This document shows positions 17,101 to 26,142 of a stretch of 64,000 bases of DNA, piece by piece. Every line of letters starts with the position of its first letter. The stretch's first letter is position 1. The DNA is from JAEXOD01 sp963663265 (GTDB taxonomy: Bacteria > Bacteroidota > Ignavibacteria > Ignavibacteriales > Melioribacteraceae): contig CAXXXM010000001.1 of NCBI GenBank assembly GCA_963663265.2, forward strand, positions 1,054,001-1,118,000, given 5' to 3'. The notes beneath the pieces are model-generated. The model made no database searches. It was given only the letters and a program-made list of their open reading frames with translations, and was not told where the DNA came from. Both the position numbers and the translations under genes were made by a program.

Positions 17101-18462
17101 ATGAATTATGAATTTGAAGAAATTCTTGAAACTATCAAAATGACAGAAATAGAACATTTTGATATTCGTACAGTAACTTTGGGAATTAGTTTAAGGGACT
17201 GTGCAGATAGAAACTTGGAAGTGACTAAACAAAATATATATGAAAAAATCCTTAAATATGGTACAAATCACGTAAAATACGCAAAGCAGATTGAATCGCA
17301 GTATGGAATTTCGATTGCAAACAAAAGAGTTTCGGTAACTCCTATATCAATTCCTTTTGATAGGTTTAAAGCTGATGATTTTGTTGAAATAGCAATGGTA
17401 TTAGATAAAGCTGCCGCTGAAATAGGAATAGATTATATAGCGGGGTTTTCTGCTTTAGTACAAAAAGGAATGACAAATGGTGAACGAGAATTGATTAAGT
17501 CAATTCCAATAGCCTTAGCAAATACAAAACGAGTATGTTCAAGTGTTAACGTTGGATGTACAAAAGCTGGTATTAATATGGACGCTATTTTACAGATGTC
17601 TGATGTTATTAAAGAGACGGCATATTTAACCAGAGATAATAATTCAATAGGTTGTGCAAAGTTAGTTGTGTTTTGTAATGCTGCTGAAGACAATCCTTTT
17701 GTCGCAGGTGCATTTCATGGTGTCACTGAGCCGGAAGTGGTTATAAATGTTGGAATTAGTGGGCCAGGTGTTGTTCTTGATGCAATTAAGAGTGCCGGTA
17801 AAGTTGATTTACAAAGCTTAGCAGAAACTATCAAAAAGACGATATATAAAATAACTCGAGCAGGTGAGTTAATAGGTAAAGGTGTAGCTAAACTACATGG
17901 AATCCCTTACGGAATTGTTGATATTTCGTTAGCTCCTACTCCTGCTGCGGGAGATAGTATAGGTGAAATATTGAAAGCAATGGGAGTTGAAGATGTTGGT
18001 GCCCCCGGTACAACCGCAGCATTAGCAATGTTAAACGATTGTGTTAAAAAAGCCGGTTTGATGGCAAGTACCTCGGTTGGAGGAATGAGTGGAGCTTTTA
18101 TTCCTGTTAGCGAAGATCAAGGAATGATTGATGCTGTGATGCGTGGTAATTTGTCATTAGAAAAACTTGAAGCTATGACATCAGTATGTTCTGTTGGATT
18201 AGATATGATTGCTGTTCCTGGAGATACTCCGGCAACAGTTATTGCCGGATTAATTGCTGATGAGGCTGCTATAGGAATGATAAACAATAAAACTACTGCT
18301 GTTAGAGTAATACCGGCTTATGGCAAAAAGGTTGGTGACTTTGTAGATTATGGTGGATTGTTAGGAAAAGCACCGGTTATGTATATCAGGGAACTTGATT
18401 CTGTTTCGTTTGTAGGAAGAGGAGGAAGAATTCCTGCACCATTAAGAAGTTTAACAAATTAA
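17101..18462 (+). CDS. PFL family protein (UPF0210, DUF711)
   Basis: The 453-residue protein begins EILETIKMTEIEHFDIRTVTLGISLRDCAD, summarised here as the TVTLGISLRDC start typical of the family, and continues with FSALVQKGMT, FHGVTEPEVVINVG and PAAGDSIGEIL. The family is related in fold to pyruvate formate-lyase, but no glycyl-radical motif is apparent and the reaction is not established. It has the expected length and is paired with the ACT-domain gene upstream, as in many bacteria and archaea. Confidence 0.9.
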   Translation: MNYEFEEILETIKMTEIEHFDIRTVTLGISLRDCADRNLEVTKQNIYEKILKYGTNHVKYAKQIESQYGISIANKRVSVTPISIPFDRFKADDFVEIAMVLDKAAAEIGIDYIAGFSALVQKGMTNGERELIKSIPIALANTKRVCSSVNVGCTKAGINMDAILQMSDVIKETAYLTRDNNSIGCAKLVVFCNAAEDNPFVAGAFHGVTEPEVVINVGISGPGVVLDAIKSAGKVDLQSLAETIKKTIYKITRAGELIGKGVAKLHGIPYGIVDISLAPTPAAGDSIGEILKAMGVEDVGAPGTTAALAMLNDCVKKAGLMASTSVGGMSGAFIPVSEDQGMIDAVMRGNLSLEKLEAMTSVCSVGLDMIAVPGDTPATVIAGLIADEAAIGMINNKTTAVRVIPAYGKKVGDFVDYGGLLGKAPVMYIRELDSVSFVGRGGRIPAPLRSLTN

Positions 18463-18474
18463 GACGGAGAATAA

Positions 18475-19092
18475 ATGAAAAATAAAGGGTTGTTGATTGG
18501 ATGTGGAGTTTTGGGAGTTATTGGGGTAATCTTTTTGATTATTGCCATTTGGGGTATTGGTGTGTATAATAACATGGTTACATTAAATGAACAGGTGGCA
18601 CAAAGCTGGAGCCAAGTTGAAAACCAATATCAAAGAAGAGTTGACTTAGTACCTAATTTGGTTGCGACTGTTAAAGGTGTTGCTGAATTTGAAAAGGAGA
18701 CTTTTACTGCTGTTACTGAAGCAAGAGCAGGGGCTACTTCAATTAAATTAACTCCTGAAATGTTGGCAGATCCAAATGCAGTTGCAAAATTTCAATCTAT
18801 GCAAGATAATTTAAGTTCTGCTTTATCAAGATTGTTGGTTACAGTTGAAAATTATCCTCAATTGAAAGCAAACGAAAACTTTTTACAATTACAAAGTCAA
18901 TTAGAAGGAACAGAAAATAGAATTTCAGTTGAAAGAATGAAATTTAATCAAACTGTTCAAACATATAATACAACAATTAAAAGATTCCCGGGAAGTGTAA
19001 TTGCTGCTTTCACCGGATTTAAAGAAAAATACTATTTTAAAGCTGCTGAAGGTTCAGATAAAGCTCCAAAAGTAAATTTTGATTTTAAATGA
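18475..19092 (+). CDS. lemA: LemA family protein
   Basis: The 205-residue protein has one N-terminal membrane helix (about 5-27), then the LemA signature YNNMVTLNEQVAQSWSQVENQYQRRVDLVPNLV, in short the QVAQSW and RRVDLVPNLV motifs, followed by long helices and the C-terminal FPGSVIAAFTGF. LemA proteins are small membrane-anchored helical proteins of unclear role, usually linked to a TPM-domain gene as here. The stop overlaps the next start by 4 bases. RBS GGAG lies 8 bases upstream. Confidence 0.93.
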   Translation: MKNKGLLIGCGVLGVIGVIFLIIAIWGIGVYNNMVTLNEQVAQSWSQVENQYQRRVDLVPNLVATVKGVAEFEKETFTAVTEARAGATSIKLTPEMLADPNAVAKFQSMQDNLSSALSRLLVTVENYPQLKANENFLQLQSQLEGTENRISVERMKFNQTVQTYNTTIKRFPGSVIAAFTGFKEKYYFKAAEGSDKAPKVNFDFK

Positions 19093-19814
19093 AAAGAATA
19101 ATCTTAGTAATATTAATTATTTTTGTGCAGCAATTTGTTGCTGCACAAGAATTTCCTACTTTAAAGAGTTATGCTACTGATTTTTCCGGTACGCTTTCGT
19201 CTTCGGAGTTATCAATTATTGAAAATGATTTACGAACTTTTGATGATTCAACCTCAACACAAATTGCTTTGTTAATGGTAAATACATTAGATGGTTATCC
19301 AATTGAAATGTTTGCTTATGAAGTAGCAAGTCGTAATAAAATTGGTACCAAAAATAATAATGGTATTCTTGTTTGTATCGCTTTACAAGATAGAAAGATT
19401 CGTATTGAGGTTGGTTATGGTTTGGAAGGATCATTGACTGATGCCTTGTCTTCATCAATTATTAGAAATGAAATTGGCCCATACTTTAAAAAAGGCGAAT
19501 ATTACTCTGGTGTAAAAGCCGGACTTAATGCAATAAAATTAGCTGTAAAAGGTGAGTATAAACGAGATGATAGAGGTGATAATACTGATGATGTTGATTT
19601 TAAGTTTTTCGGATATATTATTATGATAATCATCTATATACTCTTTAGTATACTAAGAAGAGGGAAACGTATTATTTCAGTAGGTGGATTTGGTACCGGT
19701 ATTTCCGGTGGAAGTTTTGGCGGAGGTAGTAGTTGGGGAGGTGGAAGTGGCTTTGGTGGTTTTAGCGGTGGTGGCGGCAGTTTTGGAGGAGGCGGTTCAA
19801 GTGGAAGTTGGTAA
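19089..19814 (+). CDS. TPM-domain membrane protein (YgcG family)
   Basis: The 241-residue product has a signal peptide ending VAAQ and a TPM domain (about 25-150: DFSGTLSSSELSIIENDL, QIALLMVNTLDGY, GILVCIALQDRKIRIEVGYG). One membrane helix (about 173-188) and a glycine/serine-rich tail from about 195 that ends GSSGSW complete it. TPM proteins are thought to be membrane-linked and act with LemA; some plant members have phosphatase activity. Its last codons overlap the GTG start of the next gene and supply that gene's ribosome-binding site. Confidence 0.9.
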   Translation: MKRIILVILIIFVQQFVAAQEFPTLKSYATDFSGTLSSSELSIIENDLRTFDDSTSTQIALLMVNTLDGYPIEMFAYEVASRNKIGTKNNNGILVCIALQDRKIRIEVGYGLEGSLTDALSSSIIRNEIGPYFKKGEYYSGVKAGLNAIKLAVKGEYKRDDRGDNTDDVDFKFFGYIIMIIIYILFSILRRGKRIISVGGFGTGISGGSFGGGSSWGGGSGFGGFSGGGGSFGGGGSSGSW

Positions 19815-20193
19815 CAACCACTTTGATATTGATAAATATTTTAATCTTGGAATTAAACTATATAATAACGAAGAATACTATTTGGCACACGATTGTTTTG
19901 AAATTGTATGGAAAAATGTTGAGAATGATAAAGTTTTTTACCAAGGATTAATTCAAATAGCAGTTGCTAATTACCATTATAAAAAGAAAAATTATAAGAG
20001 TGCTATTGAACAGTATAAAAAAGGAATTGATAAATTAAAACAATATGTTCCTTATTATTTAAAAATTGATGTTCTTACAATAGTAAATAACAGTTCAAGT
20101 ATATTAAGTTTATTGAATGGTAATTCCAAAACTAATTGCTTGATAAAGATAAAAAAAATTAACAAAATTACATTATGTGATAATTTACACTAA
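19801..20193 (+). CDS. DUF309 family protein
   Basis: The frame is open far upstream inside the Gly-rich coding region of the TPM gene, which is an artefact of GGN codons. The likely start is GTG 19801, giving 130 residues. The body carries the DUF309 pattern: YNNEEYYLAHDCFEIVWKN, VFYQGLIQIAVANYHY, then a TPR-like pair. Purine-rich GGAGGAGGCGG just before 19801 is a near-ideal Shine-Dalgarno sequence that is at the same time glycine codons of the upstream gene. The last 25 residues are Lys/Asn-rich and not conserved. The function of the family is unknown. Confidence 0.8.
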   Translation: MEVGNNHFDIDKYFNLGIKLYNNEEYYLAHDCFEIVWKNVENDKVFYQGLIQIAVANYHYKKKNYKSAIEQYKKGIDKLKQYVPYYLKIDVLTIVNNSSSILSLLNGNSKTNCLIKIKKINKITLCDNLH

Positions 20194-20209
20194 TTAAAGG
20201 AGTATTATT

Positions 20210-20542
20210 ATGGCTATTATGATAACTGACGATTGTATTAATTGCGGAGCATGCGAACCCGAATGCCCAAATACTGCAATTTATGAAGGTGGAAGCAGTT
20301 GGAAATATGGCAGCGATACATATGGTGAAGGCGACAAAGGTCCTTCAGGTTCAAGTGGTTTCTTTTCTGCCGATTATTTTTATATTGTTCCAGATAAATG
20401 TACTGAATGCAAAGGTTTTCATGATGAACCTCAATGTGCTGCTGTTTGTCCTGTTGATTGTTGCGTACCTGATCCAAATAGAGTTGAAGATGAAGCTACT
20501 TTATTAGCTCGTAAAGATACTCTTGATCAAGTAGGAAGATAA
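20210..20542 (+). CDS. 2[4Fe-4S] ferredoxin
   Basis: The 110-residue protein has two cluster-binding sets: CINCGACEPECP near the N-terminus (C10, C13, C16, C20), and CTECKGFHDEPQCAAVCP in the second half, with the long CxxCx8CxxxCP spacing typical of Chlorobium and Azotobacter-type bacterial ferredoxins. A Gly/Ser-rich insertion (residues 27-50) separates them and is longer than in simple clostridial ferredoxins. It should carry low-potential electrons in the cytoplasm. AAAGGAG precedes the ATG. A hairpin terminator follows 10 bases after the stop. Confidence 0.93.
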   Translation: MAIMITDDCINCGACEPECPNTAIYEGGSSWKYGSDTYGEGDKGPSGSSGFFSADYFYIVPDKCTECKGFHDEPQCAAVCPVDCCVPDPNRVEDEATLLARKDTLDQVGR

Positions 20543-20552
20543 ATTATTCTAT

Positions 20553-20583
20553 AAGGTTGTATCTTAAAAAGGTACAACCTTTT
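20553..20583 (+). terminator. intrinsic terminator of the ferredoxin gene
   Basis: Arms AAGGTTGTA (20553-20561) and TACAACCTT (20573-20581) pair perfectly, followed by TTTT. The last bases of the terminator are the first bases of the 56-bp repeat that marks the left edge of the CRISPR island. Confidence 0.85.
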
Positions 20584-20636
20584 ACCTATTCAAACTTGAT
20601 ACTTTTATTATTGAAAACATTAATATAAGTACACCC
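20581..20636. repeat. left copy of a 56-bp direct repeat flanking the CRISPR island
   Basis: These 56 bases are identical to 31504-31559, where they are the last 17 codons and stop of the EamA transporter gene (minus strand). Here they are detached from any EamA gene. The simplest reading is that ferredoxin and EamA were once convergent neighbours and that about 10.9 kb was inserted at the EamA 3' end with duplication of that end. Confidence 0.9.
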
Positions 20637-20770
20637 TCAAAAAATATTTTTACCCAACAATAAAAAAATCTTGCTCAATTCTTTATAAATCCTTAATTTA
20701 CATTTAATACTAATACCACTTCTGGCATGTTGGCATTGATAGTGAGGTACAGAATCTGGTTATGTTATTA

Positions 20771-20799
20771 TTGACACTAATTTAAATAAAGTATTATAT
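20771..20799 (+). promoter_or_regulatory. candidate promoter of the CRISPR-Cas operon
   Basis: A perfect TTGACA (20771-20776), a 17-base spacer and TTATAT (20794-20799; TATATA one base later) lie about 105 bases before the first cas-island ATG. The stretch 20637-20904 between the left repeat and that ATG otherwise holds no gene or clear structure that I can see. Confidence 0.5.
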
Positions 20800-20904
20800 A
20801 TATCGAGGTGTGCATTATTAATGCAATTAATGATGAATAAAAAATATTTATTCTGTTAATAATTCAATATTCTTTTTGGGAAAAAACTATTTTAGGGATT
20901 AGAT

Positions 20905-23227
20905 ATGCAAAAAGTATTTTTAATTGGTGGGTACGATCTCGAAATGGAAGAAATCGTAAAAATACTATCCACCAACAATGCAGTTTATTACGATAAAAAA
21001 TTATCATGGGGAGCCAAACTCAGCAGCTATTCAGAATATTTTAATGATGAAGATACGTTTTATGGTATCGAATTAGAACCCGACATAACTACTCCTTTAC
21101 ATTATATCAAAATTGACCACCATTACGAAGATAGCGATAAAAAATCATCACTTGAACAGATTTTGGAAATCTTCAACATTCCGTTTGACAGGAATTATCA
21201 ATTAGTTGCCGCTAATGATTCTCATTATATACCTGGGATGGAAAAACTTAATGCAACTGAAGAAGAAATTAAAGACATTAGAGAAAAAGACAGAAAAGCC
21301 CAAGGTGTTACAGAACAAGATCTCATTCTAGCCTATGAAGCTATAGAGAACAAAACCTCAATAAAAGAAATTACAGTTGTTTATAGTAAAACAGAAAGAT
21401 TTTCACCTATTTGCGATAAATTATATCCTTACAAAAAACTTCTTATATATACTGATCATTCTTTAATGCATTATGGCGAAAATAAAAATAAGTTGGTTGA
21501 AAAATATAAGGATTCACTTATTAAAGAAGGGAAATGTTTTTATGGTGGAGATTTAAAAAACGGCTTCTTTGGTCTAAAAGAAGACATGCTTGATGAAAAA
21601 GAAATACTAAATCTGCGAGATGAAATTATTGATATTGTAACTTCTCCATTTAGTTACCATGTTTTTATGTTCCCTTTTAAATGGGATTATTGTTCTTCAG
21701 GTAGAATTAAAAACATTTACGAATTACCAATTAAAGAACGATTAAATATTAAAAAGTTTAATGAATTTTTGGGTGATGAATGGACATACAAAGAATTTAA
21801 AATTGATGAACCATCTGATTACAATGAATATGTATATTTTTATGAGTATGTCCGTGATGCAATCTATAATACAAAAAACCTTTCTGATAGAAAGTTATTT
21901 AATGATGAAACCTCTTATTATTATGAAAATAAAAAAATAACGCGACAGAATAATTATAAATATTTTATTAAACTTAAAACCGGTAAGTTATTTGAATTAG
22001 CGATTGAGGCGGTTAGTTTAAAACTATATGAAACAGGTGCCGGTATATTAAGTTTTCATTTAACAAATAATAACTATTACGATAAAGAAGATATATTAAA
22101 AATAAATGATTTTGGAAGAAGAATATACCCGCAATTCTTAGGATATAATTATTCTTTAGATAAAGTAAAAGAAAGCTTCTTTTCAGATTATATTTATATT
22201 GATAATGAAAGAAAGCCTGATGATAAAATTAATAAAACAGGTTTTGAAAATTCAAATTATAATAAGTTTAATTCAAATTCACAGTCCGATATTAATGAAA
22301 TAAAAAATAATTCTTCTCCAATAATTCTTCCTGATTTTATTCATTCTTTATTTACACAAGAATATATAACTACTAAAATTCGACGTAATAGTATTGTTAT
22401 TAGTCCAATTATTGATGATAGAATGTATGTTTTATGTTGGTATGGAAATGATTTTATTACTAATGAATTAAAAGGATATGATGATAGAAAAAACGAATAC
22501 AACTTCTTATATAGCGATTTTTGGTATCAATTTGTTTTTGTGGATGGAAATGGAAAAACTTGCCAAAGCAAAGTAATGAGCAAAAACCTTCTAAATGATG
22601 TAACAAACGATAGATGGATTGAATATAATACTTTATATGGAATATCAAGGTATTCTTTTGTTTGTTTAACAAATGAATCATTTATTGGTAAAAGTGTAAT
22701 CTTAACTCATTGTAAAACCATGTACTTCCAAATGGCTCTTTTATGTTTAGCCCAAAGAGTTTCTATGCTCCGATTTTCTAATGAAGTAACTCATATTTCA
22801 TCATTAAAAGAAACGAAAATTATTAAGGTTACTGAATTATATAAAATGTACTTGAACTTTGTTAATAAAATCTATTTCCGTGAAGTAACTGCCCAAGAAC
22901 AGGGGATTGAATTATATAAAATGATGCACAAAAACATGAATATAGATAATGATATTAAAGATTTGAACTATGAAATTGCAGAATTACACAATTATATTTC
23001 TCTTATTAATGATAAGGATACTCAATTTACTTTGACTAAACTGACCAAAATAAGTGGATTCTTATTAATTCCTGCACTTATAGCTGGTTTTTTTGGAATG
23101 GATTTTATATACAATCGACCTTTTTGTTTCCTTAAAAATCCATTTTTGGGATTTGGCATTTTTTGCAATTGTTACACTCATTGGTAGCATAGTAGTTTCA
23201 AAATATATAAAAGGAGGTAAAAGTTGA
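20905..23227 (+). CDS. corA: NrN-like DHH phosphodiesterase domain fused to CorA-like membrane effector (type III CRISPR ancillary), frameshifted near the 3' end
   Basis: The N-terminal part (about 1-160) looks like a DHH phosphoesterase: GGYDLEM, GIELEPD, IDHH (D71-H72-H73), AANDSHYIPGM (102-112) and REKDRKAQG. The middle (about 240-690) is a large soluble region, and the end is a CorA-type helix plus pore motif, LLIPALIAGFFGMDF, with GMD (about 731-733) where CorA has GMN. In type III-B systems CorA is a membrane effector gated by SAM-AMP, and NrN is a DHH phosphodiesterase that degrades it. Here both seem to be one chain. As given, the frame stops at 23187 after the first helix. Removing one base of T5 at 23143-23147 restores a second helix (WDLAFFAIVTLIGSIVVSKY) and a stop at 23225-23227 that overlaps the cmr1 start. 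Function is inferred from family association. Confidence 0.75.
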
Positions 23228-24537
23228 ACAAACTTGAAATAAAATTAAAGCAGCATACCCCTATTATTCATTTTCAACATGAGCAATCTGGGGCAACTTT
23301 ACGTGCAAGCGAACTTAAACCAAAATTGGATAAGTATTTAATTAAGTATGCATTCGAAAATAATTTTGATAAGTATAATAAATACTTAATTGGTTGGGAA
23401 GAAGGAAAAACTAAAGAAAAGTATAATAATATATTTAGCTTTGATTATAAAGTAATAATTAAAGAGCCAATTAATAAAATCTCTGAATCAATAGAAAAAG
23501 ATAAATTAGATAGAAATGGTAGAACTCAGTATGATAGAAAAACTAATAAACCCAAAAAGACAACTTTCCCTTGTTTTTTTGGAAATCTGGGGGAAGATGA
23601 GATTGAAAAAAAAGAAAAATACTTTGTGTTTTGTGAAAGTATTATTGTTGAAATATTTTCATTTAATGAAAAATTAATACAAATTATTAAAAGAAATATC
23701 GGATCTTTCTTTTATGGGACAAATTTTGGGACAAGACAATCAAAAGGATTTGGTAGTTTTACAGTTGATTCAATAAACAATGAAAATTATGAAATAGAGC
23801 CTAAATATTATTTAAGTTGGTTTTCTGTAGAAATAACTAAAGAAACATTTTATGACAAACAAAAAGAGTTGTTTAGCTTTATTGATATGTTTTACAAAAC
23901 ATTAAGAAGCGGGATAAATGAAAAAAGACCAAATAGAGATAATGTACTTAAAACTGTGTTTTACATGAAACCTGTAATATTTGAATATGCAAGAGTAGTA
24001 TTATCAGCTCAATGGGATAAAAAGACTATTAAAGAGGAATTTTACCCGACCGAATTAAATAACCAGAAATCAGAGCCTCCATTAAGTGACTATCCGTTGA
24101 CGTATAACAGCAAAACGAAATATTTAATTAAGGATTTATTAGGATTATCTTTACTTGAGGATTGGAAAGAACCATATAAGAAAAAAATAAAAAAAATTAG
24201 TAATGAGAGTGTAGAAAGATTTCAGTCTCCAATATTAATAAAACCTATTAAAAATGATTCTGGATTCATTATATATATTTATTTTAATGATATTCCAATT
24301 TACTATTTCAATAAATCATTTGAAATAGCTGATGATGAAAAGTCAATTACATTAAATACCCCGCCTTTAGGTACGAATGATGAACCGGTTTTTTCTTTGT
24401 ATAATTTTCTCTTTTTTGCATTTAAGAAAGTTAATATTTCAAATTTAATGCCGAAAGATTTTAAAGAAAAGCAAACAGCGGCAAAAATTATAAATATATA
24501 CAATCAGCTTAGAACAAACTTTAATAAAGGGGAGTAA
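23224..24537 (+). CDS. cmr1: type III-B CRISPR RAMP protein Cmr1
   Basis: Cmr1 caps the 3' end of the crRNA-Cmr complex and takes part in target RNA capture. The 437-residue protein starts LKQHTPIIHFQHEQSGATLR, the N-terminal form typical of Bacteroidota Cmr1, and has the glycine-rich RAMP loop GTRQSKGFGSF (169-179). A second RAMP-like half follows. The TTG start is supported by AAGGAGGT six bases upstream, and its first bases overlap the stop of the frame-corrected CorA gene (TTGA), so translation is probably coupled. It lies 5 bases before cas10. Confidence 0.82.
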   Translation: MNKLEIKLKQHTPIIHFQHEQSGATLRASELKPKLDKYLIKYAFENNFDKYNKYLIGWEEGKTKEKYNNIFSFDYKVIIKEPINKISESIEKDKLDRNGRTQYDRKTNKPKKTTFPCFFGNLGEDEIEKKEKYFVFCESIIVEIFSFNEKLIQIIKRNIGSFFYGTNFGTRQSKGFGSFTVDSINNENYEIEPKYYLSWFSVEITKETFYDKQKELFSFIDMFYKTLRSGINEKRPNRDNVLKTVFYMKPVIFEYARVVLSAQWDKKTIKEEFYPTELNNQKSEPPLSDYPLTYNSKTKYLIKDLLGLSLLEDWKEPYKKKIKKISNESVERFQSPILIKPIKNDSGFIIYIYFNDIPIYYFNKSFEIADDEKSITLNTPPLGTNDEPVFSLYNFLFFAFKKVNISNLMPKDFKEKQTAAKIINIYNQLRTNFNKGE

Positions 24538-24542
24538 TTTAA

Positions 24543-26142
24543 ATGAGTACATACATAGGAATTACAATAGGACCCATATATAAAACAATATCACAAGCAA
24601 AAAAGACAAGAGAGTTATGGGGAGCAAGCTATATATTTTCGTATATAATGAAGCAAATTTATATAAAGTTAAAAAGTAATAATGCTGAAATAATTATTCC
24701 TCAAGTGGACGATTCGGCTTTAAACGCACATGAAGGAGTTGGATTGTTTCATGATAGAATAATATTTAAGTCTACGAAAGGTGATTTTACACACCTAAAA
24801 GACATTACCGATAAGATACTTGAAGATATTGGCGAGGAAATAGGAGATGTTGGATATCTAAAAAAATATATTTCTATAACCTATTGCGAAATTGAAAGCG
24901 ATGAAGAATACAAAGAAATAAATAGAAATATTAACAATTATTTAGATAATTTGGAACTTCGTGGAAATTATCAAACGGAAGAAAAAAGTTGCTTAATAAA
25001 CTATTTTACAAATAAATTGAATAATAGCTTTTTAATAAAGGATGCTTTTGGTGATAAAAGGAAAAATTTTCCAACACTTCTCGAAATAGCCCTAAGTGAC
25101 CTTTTAATAAACCCAACGGTTAAAGAAATGGTTGAAAAGTATTTAGATGATGATTTGAAGAGATTTAAGGACATAAAGGGTAAGGGCAATGATAAAGAAA
25201 TAGACGAAGAACAAGATGAAACAAGTATATATCAAAAACTTCAGGACTTATCAAAGAAAAAAGAAATCCCTCAATTAAAAAAGTATCACAAGTATATTGC
25301 TGTAGTACAAGCAGATGGAGATAGTTTGGGTGATACAATAAAATCACTTACTAAAAATGAGGATTTTGAAAAATTATCAAAGGCATTGTTCACTTTTGCC
25401 ATTGAAGCGAATAAACTAATTTGCAATTATAGTGGAGTATCTGTGTTTGCCGGTGGGGATGATTTGTTGTTTTTTGCTCCGGTTGTTAATAAAATTAAAG
25501 ACAAAAATATTTTTATTTTAATTGATGAACTCAATAAAGTATTTAATGACACAATGAAGGAGGCTCTTTTTAATAATCGAACTAAACCTACAATGTCATT
25601 TGGACTTTCAATTAGTTATTATAAATATCCGCTCAATGAGGCACGTAATGCTGCTTATGAACAGCTCAAAAAAGCAAAACATTTTTCAAACAAAAATAGC
25701 CTTGCCTTTAAATTATTAAAACATAGCGGTCAGCCATTTGAAGCAGTAATTGATAAAAATGATGAAATATATAAATTATTTTTAGAATTTATAAAACTTA
25801 AAGATGTAGAATTTGATACCGATACTCCATATAAAATATTAACTTCAGTTGCCCAAAAAACTTTCTTCATTTAAGTTTTTATTAAATGAAATACATACTG
25901 ATAAACAAAATATTGAAAAAAGAATAGATAATTTATTTAAAAATTATTTTAAGAAAAGTGTCCATTGTGAAGAAATTGATGGAGAAGTAGTATTAAAAGA
26001 GTACTTAAAACAAGTTAAAGAATTAACCAAATTTATATACAATGACGATTTATATAAATCTGAAGGTGAAGAGCCATTAAAAGATGTAAATTTATATAGT
26101 TTGTTACGAGCCAATAAATTAATTAGGGAGGATATAAAATGA
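24543..26142 (+). pseudogene. cas10: Cas10/Cmr2 signalling subunit, one frameshift
   Basis: Cas10 is the large subunit that makes second messengers when target RNA binds. Two palm domains are visible: an N-terminal one starting GITIGPIYKTISQAKKTREL, and the active one with VVQADGDSLGD (about 254-264) and FAGGDDLLFF (GGDD at 304-307, the cyclase motif, intact). No HD domain precedes them, so ssDNA cleavage is not expected. The frame ends at 25874. Skipping one base in A6 at 25855-25860 joins VAQK to LSSFKFLLNEI and continues to TGA 26140-26142, which overlaps the cmr3 start. The corrected protein would be 532 residues. Uncorrected, it lacks the last 95 residues, the helical C-terminal domain, so it may be inactive or unstable. 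Confidence 0.85.

Noticed and set aside
19684..19800. Upstream extension of the DUF309 frame
   Set aside because: The extra residues are a shifted reading of the Gly-rich TPM tail (Val/Glu/Ala repeats) and have no counterpart in the family.
20637..20904. Extra CRISPR array or leader upstream of the operon
   Set aside because: No copy of the TGTAACCGTTGGTTG core occurs there; only a promoter-like pair is visible.
25849..25874. Programmed ribosomal frameshift in cas10
   Set aside because: The needed shift is +1 at a plain A6 without a rare codon or stimulator that I can see, and the same kind of lesion recurs in three other places of the operon, so mutation or error is simpler.
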